NCBI RefSeq assembly: GCF_023278565.1
Contig: NC_064679.1
Location: 4,898,001-4,962,000 of the forward strand
Source: Colletotrichum lupini
Taxonomy: Eukaryota > Ascomycota > Sordariomycetes > Glomerellales > Glomerellaceae
Direction: 5' to 3'
DNA length: 64,000 nt
In this document: in pieces, positions 50,174 to 60,833 of the stretch
Layout: each line of letters begins with the position of its first letter
How positions within the stretch are numbered: position 1 is the first letter of the stretch
The notes under the pieces: model-generated
What the model was told of the DNA's origin: nothing
The model's database searches: none
The model's input: only the letters and a program-made list of their open reading frames with translations
Made by a program: the position numbers and the translations under genes

Positions 50174-50350
50174 TATTATAAGTTATAATACGTAGTAATA
50201 GGTATATAGAGTATAATAAAAGTAACTTAATTATTAAAGTAGAAATAGATAAAAAGAAAAGGTCTATATATACGATATCTAAGATAGATACGTAATTTAG
50301 CACGTGACGGGCACTTCGTGAGATACGATTACTATCCTTATTACGTGATA
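50174..50350 (-). repeat. Right LTR of the copia element (5' LTR in element orientation)
   Basis: It starts TATTATAAG (TGTCACGAG in the left copy) and ends CGTGATA. Here the inner 80 bp are RIP-mutated and the outer 80 bp keep C and G, the mirror image of the left LTR. Confidence 0.92.
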
Positions 50351-50355
50351 ACATT

Positions 50356-51975
50356 TCAGACCCGGCAGCTCTGCAAACCATCTACGGTATAAATTCCAAG
50401 TTCATCAAGGTATGTACAACAAGGAGACGGTCAATCTGACACAATCTGACACGGTTATTCTTCAGTCAAACTTTTACAACACGTTGGACGCTATTTACGA
50501 AGACGAGAGGATGCAGAGCTTGTTCACGGCGATCGACCCAGAGATGCACAAGGCTCTTAAACGACCAGTGGCACAAAAGTATTCCATGACGTCTATTCGA
50601 ACCCTCGAGTATCTTGTGGACCCCTGTACGAAAATGTTCACGGATGCCATGACCGATATGCAGGGGCAGGTGGTCGACTTGGGCACGTGGGTACAGTGGT
50701 ACGCATTCGACGTCATTGGCGCCATCACGTTCTCCCGTCGCTTCGGATTCATGGAGACCCGGTCCGACGTAAACGATGTTATCTCTGGCATTGAGACCGG
50801 TCTCATGTACGGCGGAATAATCGGGGAGGTGCCTTCTTTGCACAAGTATCTTCTGGGCAACATCACGTTGAGGAAGGTGATGGAAAAACTCGGAGTTCCG
50901 GATCCATTGCCAATAGTTATGAATGTGAGTTACGAGCGTGAGATGTGCATTGTTGAAATCTTTCTTCTGAGCGTGTCCAGCTGACCTCAACTGGCAAAGA
51001 TGGTGATGGAGGGCCTAGAAGATTACGATGCCAAACAAGACTCTTCTGAACGAGGAGATTTCTTGGCGTATTTGCGACGGGAGCAAGCGTCTACTGGTGA
51101 ACACATCAGTACTCGAGATATGATGAACCACTTGATGGGCAATCTGTAAGGAAGAAACAATACTTTGTAAAGTGGCCTGCACTGACTATTCAATCAAACA
51201 AGGCTGGCTGGCAGTGATACGACTGGCATCGCCCTCCGAGCTCTTTTCTACTATGTCTTGCGCGACAAGCGCGTGTATGATATTCTACAGAAGGAAATCG
51301 ACGAAGCACAAGCAAAAGGAGAACTGTCGCCCGTGGTCACGTTCGGAGAGAGCCAAAAGCTCGTATATCTGTAAGTCCCTTCAGCAACCTGGGCCTTTAT
51401 GATTCACTCTCCTAACGTTGAGACAACACACAGCCAAGCATGCATCAAAGAATCCATGCGGATGCACCCAGGCGTATCCTACCCCCTCGAACGCATCGTC
51501 CCGAAGACGGGCGCCGAAATCTCTGGGTTTCACCTACCGGCCGGCACCATCGTAGGCATGAACGCCGCCGTGATCCACCGCGACCGCAGTATCTTTGGCG
51601 ACGATGCCGATACCTTTAGACCCGAGCGCTGGCTGAGCGACGACATTGAAGCTGTCAAGACAATGGACCGGCATAACATGAGTGTACGTATGAAGCTTCT
51701 GATGAAGTTGACGCCATCTCGCCTTCTCGAAGGTATGTGCTGACCTTTTGCTCCGGTATCTGCAGTTTGGGGCTGGTGTCCGTACTTGTATTGGCAAGAA
51801 CATCTCAATCATGGAAGTCGGAAAGGTAGTACCCCAGATATTGAGGCAGTTTAGTCTTGAATGGGCGTCGAGCGAGCCGGAGTGGCAGGTGACAACTTAT
51901 TGGTTTGCGAAGCAGTCGGGCTTGTTGGTTCGGTTCAGCCCACGGACGCCGGAGATCATAGCTAGCAAGGAATGA
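50356..51975 (+). pseudogene. Cytochrome P450, 3' part of the split gene
   Basis: This continues the frame of 40829-41074. Exon pieces are 50356-50409, 50466-50924, 51000-51145, 51203-51370, 51434-51683 and 51766-51975; the five introns (56-82 nt) have GT...AG ends. Using the piece at 40829, the product would be 510 residues, normal for a P450. Intact motifs are the I-helix AGSDTT (304-309), ExxR as ESMR (364-367), FRPERW (419-424) and the haem-binding loop FGAGVRTCIG with Cys 449. No stop or frameshift is visible in the exons, so the retrotransposon is the only lesion. An ATG at 50412 lies inside the first intron, so a model starting there would be wrong. A Zn2Cys6 regulator follows 661 bp downstream. 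The class resembles pisatin-demethylase-like enzymes; the substrate is unknown. Confidence 0.92.
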
Positions 51976-52636
51976 AGCAGTGGCTAGCCAAGATACCGCA
52001 AGCTTGTGTGCGTATGTAAATTTGCAGTTCTTTGGAATATCGATATGCGATGTTATGTCTAGTACTTAGATCATCTGAGTCTGTGGCGAAGCTCAGTATT
52101 ACGGTAAAAGGAGATTTTGGTGTAGGTATGGCCCATACGACGTAGCTCGCACGACCGTAAACTCGGTTATGGATATGTGTTGTTCAACTAGACTCAAACC
52201 TTTACGAATGGAGTGCGATTGTTTGATCATCGATAATCAATTCATTGGAGAAAGTCCCGGACCGCTACTAATTGCCGAGGCCGAAACAAAGACGTCAGAA
52301 AGCGAAGAAGTACGAGAGCCCCATGGAGATCTCCCGGCACCTCCACAGGCTACCCCGCAAAAACGGGATCCCTAAGCCTCTTCGGGCCCTCTGCATATGT
52401 CCCGCGACCTACAGCACGAAACGCCGTGTCCGTCTACATACTTCGTAGCAAGTCACTTCGACTTCTGGTAGTTCTTTTGTCTTTTGTCAGACAATCTGTT
52501 CCAAATTTGACTTTGGAAACTTCTGACCTCGTTCTTTATCTGTTCTGAGGACGCGAGGTCACAATTAGGGGTGTCCTTGAGCTATCCAGGGTCCTGGTGC
52601 ACTGGGGGCCAAAAGCGACTGAGTTCCTGGATCGTC
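51976..52636. other. Intergenic region between P450 and Zn2Cys6 regulator
   Basis: It contains the P450 3' untranslated part and the promoter of the next gene. Open frames here (such as 52169-52375) are short and resemble nothing known. Confidence 0.6.
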
Positions 52637-55218
52637 ATGTCTCCCGAGTCGCCTCGGATTATCACAGCCGACCATCTTCAGTCAGGCAGTGCTTCGAGTC
52701 CCCCGGAGTCAGATGAGGGAAAGCTGCGAGTCTGCGACCATTGTAGAGTGTTCGTTCCCATCCATCAACTCCCAACTACCAACGCCTGAAGGAAGCTTCT
52801 GAACTGACATCTGCGTAGGAAGAAAACGAAGTGTAAGGGATTGAGCCGCTCAGAAACCTTGGTGCTCATCCAGCCACATGGCCTTTGATTAACAGCGTGG
52901 TCGTGGAACAGGTGACCAAGTTCGTCCTGCGTGTGGAAACTGCCGTACACGTCTCATCAGTTGTTCGTATACCAAAAGAAGAAGGAAACCAGGTAAATGT
53001 GTTGTCCTAAGGTTACTTCGACTTTGTTTTCTGATATATGTTACGGCGTTTTCCAGGACCTCCAAAAGGATGCACAAAACGACTCAAACCCTCGACTTGT
53101 ACTGAATTGACTGCCTCTTCAGAGTTAAGTGGCCGAGCTACAGACACAACCGTTTGCATTGATGGCTCAGATGGTATACCATCTAGAGCTTCGAATCGAA
53201 CAAGAACTAATGGCGATGCATCCCTTATGTCTTGGTCTGAGCATGTCTTGGGAAGACCCCTATCATACGGCCCAAACGTCAGCCTCGAGATGGAAACTTA
53301 CCTGTTAGTGAACAACATTCAGCCATGAAGCAACGCGAAGTAAGACTTGAGGAACTAACAGAGCGCTCAAGATTGAATCTATACTTCAAACACATCCAAC
53401 CAAACTATCCACTACTCGAGACTTGTCCAGACAGACGACTCAGAAGTGCGCTGCGCATGTCACCCCGCCTCAAAATGGCCCTGTTCACCGTGTCTTCACG
53501 CTTCGCGAACCCAGGCGTCATACCGTGGTCACCAGAAGACTTTGCTAACCGAGCTCAAAGTCTCTCAAGCGACTCGGAACTGAGCGTGGATGAACTGAAA
53601 GCATCTTTTCTCCTGTGCCTTCACGCCATGTCTGACTCCTTGACGTGGGCAACTGTCACCGAAACCACCAAGATCACCAGGATGGCTGATTTGTACTACA
53701 CGATGTGCCTTGGAGGACAGCGTAACGTGTCTGGCAGGGCCTTTGATCTCAATGGCGAGAAGGACGCCGGCGGTGGGGATGGACTGGCAGCAAGACGACG
53801 GGACGAGGCGGAGGACTTGGATGCTGAGATGGAGGAGTGGGCCAGGGTATGGTGGTGCATCTACCGCCTTGACTCCTGCTGCTGTGCCATCACGTAAGTC
53901 TTGCTTGGGCATGCCTGTGAAGTCATCGCTACTGTGCTAACATGGACGCCTCCAAAGTGCATCACCAAACGCGATATCGAATCGCCTCGAAGAGAAGATC
54001 AGGCTCACGTCTGAATCACCTACCGAGTCCATGATCCAGCCGTCTCTTGACTCTGAACACAATCAGGACCTATCGCAGCACGAGTCTCTGAGCAGATCAA
54101 CGCATCCGAAACACTGGCGGACGATGAAAGCCATCTTCTCACAGCCGGCATGTACGAATCAGAGCCTCTACCTCGGCGTATGCACCTTTGTGAGATCCGT
54201 CACGGAACTCAGATCCCTAGTCAAGTCCGGCCGCACCAAAGGCCTCGAGAACCGCCTGCGAGAGCTCGAGAGCGACAGCGCGGCCACGGCGTTTGCGTTG
54301 CCTTCGTGGTACTTTCAGCCCGTGAGGAATCTGAGCGTTGGCGAGACGGGAGGAGACCACGCGTCTCGGTTGAAGAATTTGCTCGTCTGGTCCTGGTAAG
54401 CACTATGATCCTCGCCCGACGTCGTGCCCGTATGAAATCGGACCAGTGAAGCTAATAGTTCCAGCTCCGACTTGCTACTCGCCATCTGTGCCGTGGAGAT
54501 GAGCGGCTCGTCGACCGCGGCTGCTCCCGATCTCACAGCACACTGGCACTCGATCTTGGACAAGGCAAACGACGCGGCCGAAGTCGTCGGAAAATGGAAG
54601 CCCGCCTACCTTGACGTTGTTGACCCGTTGTGCTCCTACATTGTTCTTTTGGTTGGCGCAATCTTCTCTTTGCAAAGAGCGCTCTCGTCCGAGATGTCCC
54701 TTTTCTCCTCCCAGCTTGATCTGCTGGAGTTGTTTATGGAGCAGATAGGGAGCCGTTGGCCTATTGGTGAGTATCGCTCCTACCAGCCTCTTTCACAGCC
54801 CCTTCTTTCTAACATGTTTGGGATAGCAAACCGCCTCGGCAGTAAGTACTTTTCCTTCATGGTTTCCGAAGATGAACAAGCTGACCCAAAGGGCGGAAAA
54901 GAATCACTTCAATCCATACAGAGAAACTTGTCTTCAGGAAAGTCTACTTGTACCCTTGAGACGGCGCTCACCTATGTCCGCCAGTTGACTCACCCTTTCG
55001 ATGGGCAACCTGTCCACCCTGTCTTGAAAGGTGATGCCCCGGGAGCTATCATATCGGGGCCTACAGAGGCAAGGGACGCAAGCAACGGATGCTATTCTAA
55101 CACGCATGAGGAGGGATATGGTCATTATTATGGCCTCGACGATGTTGATTTCGCGAGTCTGGAGGGAGTCTTTGGCGACATGGACCCGATGGACATGCTG
55201 CTGCAGGTAGGTTGTTGA
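52637..55218 (+). CDS. Zn2Cys6 (Gal4-type) fungal transcription factor
   Basis: I propose eight exons: 52637-52749, 52819-52832, 52912-52992, 53057-53173, 53242-53893, 53958-54395, 54465-54766 and 54827-55218, giving 702 residues. The start is the only suitable in-frame ATG before the zinc cluster. The cluster is C33-X2-C36-X6-C43-X6-C50-X2-C53-X6-C60, exactly canonical, and is followed by basic KRRRKPGPPKG. It is complete only if the 14-nt second exon (KKTK) is spliced in. The middle homology region of fungal regulators starts near residue 150 (LNLYFKHIQPNYPLLE) and includes VWWCIYRLDS near 311. The intron at 53174-53241 is the least certain; without it the frame breaks near 53,327. The protein should bind CGG-type sites in the nucleus. 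Its position beside the P450 suggests, without proving, that it controlled that gene or a small cluster. The last intron (60 nt) is in frame, so naive translation runs through it. Confidence 0.82.
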
Positions 55219-57936
55219 GCAGGAGCGTAATAACGCGTTACTCCATTACTACATTGGTTATGCATGATCTCGGACAGCAAACGATCCTTCGGAGTACGTG
55301 CACAGGAAGGAACTTGCATTTGTGCCTACAAATACCAATAGCTATTTTTATGCTCGACAGAAGGCCGGGCTCATAACGAGGATATGAGATGAACTCAAGT
55401 CTCAAGTTGATGGCCGCATAAGCTCTAGGACGGCAGGAATGCCATCTGGTGACAGGTGCGCCACATCAGATGCTGCGCATGAGAACCTTTGTGCTACCTG
55501 TGAAATGTTTGGAACAGCTTTGTTTTCTCATCCTGATCTAAAACAAACATGTGAAAGAGAGGCTGTTCGGCGCATGAGGGGGAGGGCGGCGACTTTGTTG
55601 GCTGGTAAGTGACGAACCAATCGTCTGTTGTTTTTCATCCCTTTGCCAGCATTAATATGATGATCCCTGGGGTTTCCAAGCAATTGAAGGAACTGGAGAG
55701 CTTTGTCGTTCCGTTGTTTGTAAATTGCAGGATGAGGCAGGTGAACGTGCTCGGAAACATTCATTTGCATTGTTTAATCGCGACCTGTCACGGACGATTC
55801 CGTTGGAGCTCTGATGTATGCACGTAAGGGCATGAACATGTTCTGGGGGTCGTAGTACGGGATTCAATTAGGTTCAGGGGGGATGATGAGTTCAGATTAT
55901 CGTAATCCCGAAAGAGCCGTCGTTACGAACTGCACTGGGAGGCCTCGTGTTGGCGAGATGAGGAGAAGATGCATGACGGGAGATATTGCAGAACAGAATG
56001 GAAGAGTGAGAGATATCGGGCAAGATGCCTCAAAACTCCGATTCAGTGAAGCTCAGAGTGACAAGTCGCTGAACAGTCGATAACCACTCTTATACGAACG
56101 AGTATTGGGACTCAAGGCATCAAACATGTTCGTGCCCACGGCCAGGCCTGCACCGCATAGCATGAACGACCTTATTGCAAGCGCCCCTTTCCGTGCCGTG
56201 CCGCGATGGGGGCCAAAGCTCTCGATGCAACCACTAAAATTTTTTTTACCATGTTTTTTTATTCCTTAGCATTACTGAATAACGCTCCTGTTCTGGCGGG
56301 TGGCGGGCAGGAAAGGGTGCGAGCGGCAGTGAAAGGCCAGGGGCACGCGCGTAAACCAAGGAGGTTCATCCCAGGCGCGGGAACCCGGAGCGGGTACGGA
56401 GCACTATAGAGTAAAAATGTCAGGGAAGGGACTTGTTGTGTGAACAGCTTTCTTGGTTCTTCTGGTGAAAGAACTGGGCGGTGTCCGGTTGGTGAGAGGG
56501 CATCCCTGGTTGTGCTACTAGAGAAGTTCGCGGCAATGAGTGAAAGATTGAATTTGGGGCTCAAGAGTCTGCTGTAGTCCATTCTCATGTTCCACGTGCG
56601 GCACGACTGGGCTCAAGTGCTGACCCCACGAGTGAGAGCCTAGGTAGACAACAGAATTGATGGGCAGGTAAACCATGAGGTCATTGCATTTTTGGCAGTC
56701 CCAAGGGATCGTCCACGTTCTGGCGATCCAGGGTAAATCAGGGACTGTGCATGTTTAGTGTAGTTGTAACGGCCAGGACTGGCACAACGTCACGGTCGTA
56801 TGGGTGGTCGGTATAGAGCATCGACGGGGTTTGGGCTGGCACGCTGGCTAGCTTCGCATCAGACGGTGTGAGTGAGCGTGTCTGCGTGGGTGCCTCTCAT
56901 CTTTCCCCGAATCTCCGAAGGGCTCACTATCAGCAATCTTTGGGGGGGGACTGGCGGTCAGGTTTCTAGGGGCGTGTGGTGCGAGTGTGATGTCTGTTGT
57001 GTGATTTGTGGTGCGTGATGTGACCTTGGACGATCTTGGGCGCCTGATGAGTTGGCATCCGTTTTTGGCACGCATACGCAATCCTTCTCTACCCGTCTTG
57101 GGGATCCGCGGGCGGTAAGACCTAGGCTGGGAAGGTTGGAGGACTGAGACTGGACATTTGAAAAGAATGGCGGTGGCTACGGCTCTGGCTTCGGCAACGT
57201 TGTTCTACTCGGAGAGGAACTTGCCCGAAAGGTACCATCTGAAATATGCTTTTTGATAGAGAAGATGAGGCTATGTATAAGCTCTATCCATATCGGTACG
57301 GATACAGGTATCTCATTGAGTCATGGTCCGGCGCGGCCCTCGGGATGCGGTAGCTGGCTAGCTGCCGCGGAATCGCGGGTGGCCAAAAGCTGATTTCGAA
57401 CAAACCAACTTGGACGCCTCGGATCCATGTGTGATTGGGCACTTGTTGGTTCTTGTCTCTCACGAAAGATCCATGGCTGCCCCTGAAGGGTGCTTAGGTC
57501 AGCCCTAGACTTGAGCAACACAACATCTGTATTCAGGACGACAGTCGGAATTTGGAGGAAAGAGGTACAGAGGGCGAGGCAGAGAAGGGAGGCCCGATTA
57601 ACTGCTGACGGCGATCGGGCCCGGGGTTCTTTGGGTTCCCGTGCCCCGCGGCACTAGTGGTGATATGAACAGTGGACTGGAGGACGAGTGAAGGTAAGGC
57701 AACGCGGAAGTCAATATCGCCATCTGTAAATGCACACATTGCGTGTTTCGAGCCTCTCTCGCTTCTGTGAAGCATTACTACGAGGGGGATATGTGTGTCT
57801 CTGAGAGGGTGAGTCTACTTTTCCGATAGACGTGAGCGCCGAGGCCACATGCCGACTGCATTTCCACAATCTCCATCGTCTTGTTCGTCATGTTTTCTAT
57901 TCTGGAACAGAAACCCCAGAGGATCCGTCGCTTTGC

Positions 57937-57966
57937 GACAAACAGAGACAAACAGAGACAAACAAA
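57937..57966. repeat. Three-unit GACAAACAGA tandem repeat
   Basis: A 10-bp unit repeated three times, the last unit ending in AAAG. Confidence 0.85.
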
Positions 57967-60260
57967 GGGGGCCGACCAGGGACGAGATGAGGGCGCAATA
58001 TCCCAACGGTTGGTGGTGCACCCCGCTCTGCAGGCTGACAACGAGGGTCTTCCAGCTGCGCAGGGGAAAGTTTTCTGCAATCTGTTGCTCTTGCCTATAC
58101 GAAGGAGAGGGGAAGGGGGGCCCGCCAACGGGGCGGTCATGCATGTAGAGTGGCAGGTCGTTGATATTAAGGTGTTGACGGGGGGAACGGGATGGTTCTG
58201 GACAAGTGTGTCTGTATGCGACATGTCACGCGTGCCTTTGCTTTGGTGAAAGCTGGCCCCTCACTCCTGAGATCTCGGAACGAATTGAAATATAGTAACA
58301 TGATGGCAGACGGACGGGACCGTGTAAGGGGCGAGGGAAGGGGACGAGACGTGGTAATCGATGTACCGCCATTTGAGCACAATATTCAATATCTAACGAA
58401 GTGCTATCGAATGCATGTCTGATTTCGCGGCGGCATAGGGATATGCAGGAACAAAACAGGAGTGTGGCTGTGAGACACACTCACGGTGGATCAGTGCAAA
58501 AACCTAACTTTGGCAGTGACGAGACTTGATGATGAAGTGATGGGAAAGGGATATATTGGATATGAGGACTCGGGAGTTCCAACCTCCAAGGGTCAAAGTG
58601 AGAGCAGGTCGATTAAGGAGCTGCATGCATAGTGAGGCTCAGTCGACGATCCGATGCTACCTACCGGAGTGCATATCCACGTATCCACGGAGGAGGTCGT
58701 TCATAGGGGAACACAGGTGGTGCTATGAATAGTACGGATATGAGAGTGGGAAAAGGGGACCGCTCATGTACGTGTATGCAAGGACCGCGGGGTCTTCCGT
58801 CCCATGATTTTGACGTCTTATGGAGTCAGGGCCATGGTGGTGGCAGAGAGGTTACTCGGGAAGAACTTCAAGAGATGTATCGACGGCCATCGGCGACTGG
58901 TGGCATATTTGAGGCTCCTTCAGGCTCCCCCTCCCCCTTCGAGACGCCTTCTACGGCCCTTGACAAGTCGAGATTGGATGCCGTGGCTTGGGAGTCGAAT
59001 TTGACCCAGTTGGCCGGAAACACGGCGTCAAGCACGTCTTGGGGCTGGGCTGGGCGGCGGGACTTGCTGCTGTTCCTGTGTGTTCTTGACCAGTGAACGG
59101 TGACCGTGTCGGCGAGAGCGAGACGGGGGACTCACCAGGGGCCCTTTGGCGGCGAAAGATTACCTAAGTATGCCTAGCTTCAATGTTTGGTGTAACTTGG
59201 AGGAGAATTGGGACAGTGAACTCTGAAAAAGAAGAGAGAGAGACACAGCGAGAGAGAACAAAAAGCGAAGAGGTCGCCGGCTCATTTCGAGCCCCGGCAA
59301 CAGGACCCAGAGACCGGTGGGCGGCCAAGCCTTATTGGGCCATGGACCCCACTACCGCAGCCCCGCCGTCGGCCACTCAGAGATGCGTATTTCTCTCTCT
59401 CATTTGAAGAGGTGGATCTCCAAGTATCTCTGCACGTAATCAGTGGTGGAGGTATACATATCCGCCCACTCACCCAGCCCCTTCCCCTTCCCCCCCATTC
59501 AGGAACATGGCGCCTTACCGCCTAAGGTACCAAACCATCCAGAAGCTTAGGTAAGGCGCGGGAGGAAGTGGGCAACAGGGCGAACATCCAGCCGGCCAGT
59601 GGATACCAGAGTACGTACAGGGAACCTGTGCACCCGCCTCCCACTTTCATTTTCTGCCACTCGCCCACTGAAGTTTGAACTTGCCATCACTGCCAGCGCC
59701 CCCCCCGAGTCCCGCCCCTCTGCTGAACATCCTGCTTTCAGGTGAATTTGAGGTGGTAAACCTTGGAGTACGTACCTCTTGACGGACTGTCGATGGAAGA
59801 TAACCTCCACTGTCCTGTCCACGCCGGGCTACCAGCGTCTCTCAGTGGTTCTGTGTTGTGATCAGTGGTACCGTCAGGGGCCCGGTGGCTTTCTTTCAGT
59901 GGGCCGGGCCGCCTGTTCGGCTCTTCCTGATGTGTCTCCAGCGTCTCCCTCCCGGCTGATGAGGCCTGCCTACCTACCTCACCTGTGACCCGTAGTTTCG
60001 TCAGGTACCTCACGGTACTGGACGCTGCCTATCTGTACGTAGTACTGCCCTGCGAGACGTCTCTTCCACCAACGTGGACCCGTAACCTTGCGCGCTCTCG
60101 CCGTCTCTTTGACCTGAGCCTCTCTCATCGTCAAAACCTCTCTTCCCCGGCTTTCCTTCCTACTCCCTCTTTTCATCCAACCGGCCACCACCACCCACCT
60201 CGTCATATCATGCGCCGCGCCGCCGTCGAGACATGCCCGAGCCATTGATTTATCCTCTCC

Positions 60261-60290
60261 CGTCTCTGTCTCTGTCTCTGTCTCCGTCTC
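60261..60290. repeat. GTCTCT hexanucleotide microsatellite
   Basis: About five units of GTCTCT, the last imperfect, lie in the CT-rich leader about 550 bp before the kinase ATG. Confidence 0.85.
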
Positions 60291-60833
60291 GACTCGCAAC
60301 CCTCCGCATCTTCTCCGACGCTTCCTCCTCTCAGTTCGCCTAGTCCTCCATCCCGACAAAGACGAACCTGACGACTTCGACCGCGTAGTCAGGAGCGACG
60401 CATCGTCCCCAATTTCCGATCTTTGCTCCTGGTACTCGTCGATCTTCACCATCGACAGCGACAACGTCGACCCCCGTCAATTGCACGCCTAGCGAAAGTA
60501 CGATACCCCCCAAACCTCGACGATCCATACGAACGAACGGCCGCATTGATTCGACTTTTGCGTTGTTTTTTCTTTCATCGGAAAACAATGTGCTGAGACT
60601 TTGCTCGGCCTGTTCTGTTTTCTTTCTTTCAATCCAACAAACGAACCATCCAAGGACTCGATAATATCGCCATCCTGCCGCTGATACCCCCACGAACAAC
60701 AAGGAGAAACTAGAGACAAAATAACGACATCGCTCAGAATAGTAGCAGTAGCCGTTAACACCCCCCCGTCACATCCACTCCCACATTCAGCTACGTCCAG
60801 CCTCCCGACGTCTCGAACCCCGGCCGACCGACC

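Larger units (their letters stand above)
41075..50350 (-). mobile_element. Ty1/copia LTR retrotransposon inserted in the P450 exon
   Basis: Two 177-bp direct LTRs (41075-41251 and 50174-50350) bound 9,276 bp. A perfect 5-bp target duplication, ACATT, lies at 41070-41074 and 50351-50355. On the minus strand the order RT then RNase H (towards lower coordinates) matches fungal Ty1/copia elements. The whole interior is RIP-degraded and AT-rich. Two later insertions enlarge it: a 514-bp solo LTR (45312-45825) and a 1,128-bp element (46923-48050). Without those and their duplications it would be about 7.6 kb. The LTRs differ at about 26 positions, all C/T or G/A, with no transversion or indel, so the insertion itself is fairly recent and the differences are RIP. 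Confidence 0.92.
55219..60833. other. Intergenic region and long 5' flank of the lipid kinase gene
   Basis: No gene recognised on either strand. The longest frames (for example 57778-58224 minus and 58725-59096 plus) look like chance. The region holds one TACGGATAC at 57297, a short tandem repeat at 57937-57966 and a run of CCCCCC near 59,490. From about 60,060 to 60,830 it is strongly CT-rich with the GTCTCT repeat, typical of promoters and leaders of highly expressed fungal genes. Confidence 0.55.

Noticed and set aside
50412..50984. A separate 190-codon gene starting at ATG 50412
   Set aside because: The ATG lies inside a GTATGT...CAG intron; upstream residues from 50356 continue the P450 frame, and the end runs through the next intron.
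53038..53328. Frame break near 53,327 as evidence that the Zn2Cys6 gene is a pseudogene
   Set aside because: A 68-nt intron (53174-53241, GTATAC...GAG with a CTAAT branch candidate) restores the frame and all other exons are clean. It remains the least certain splice.
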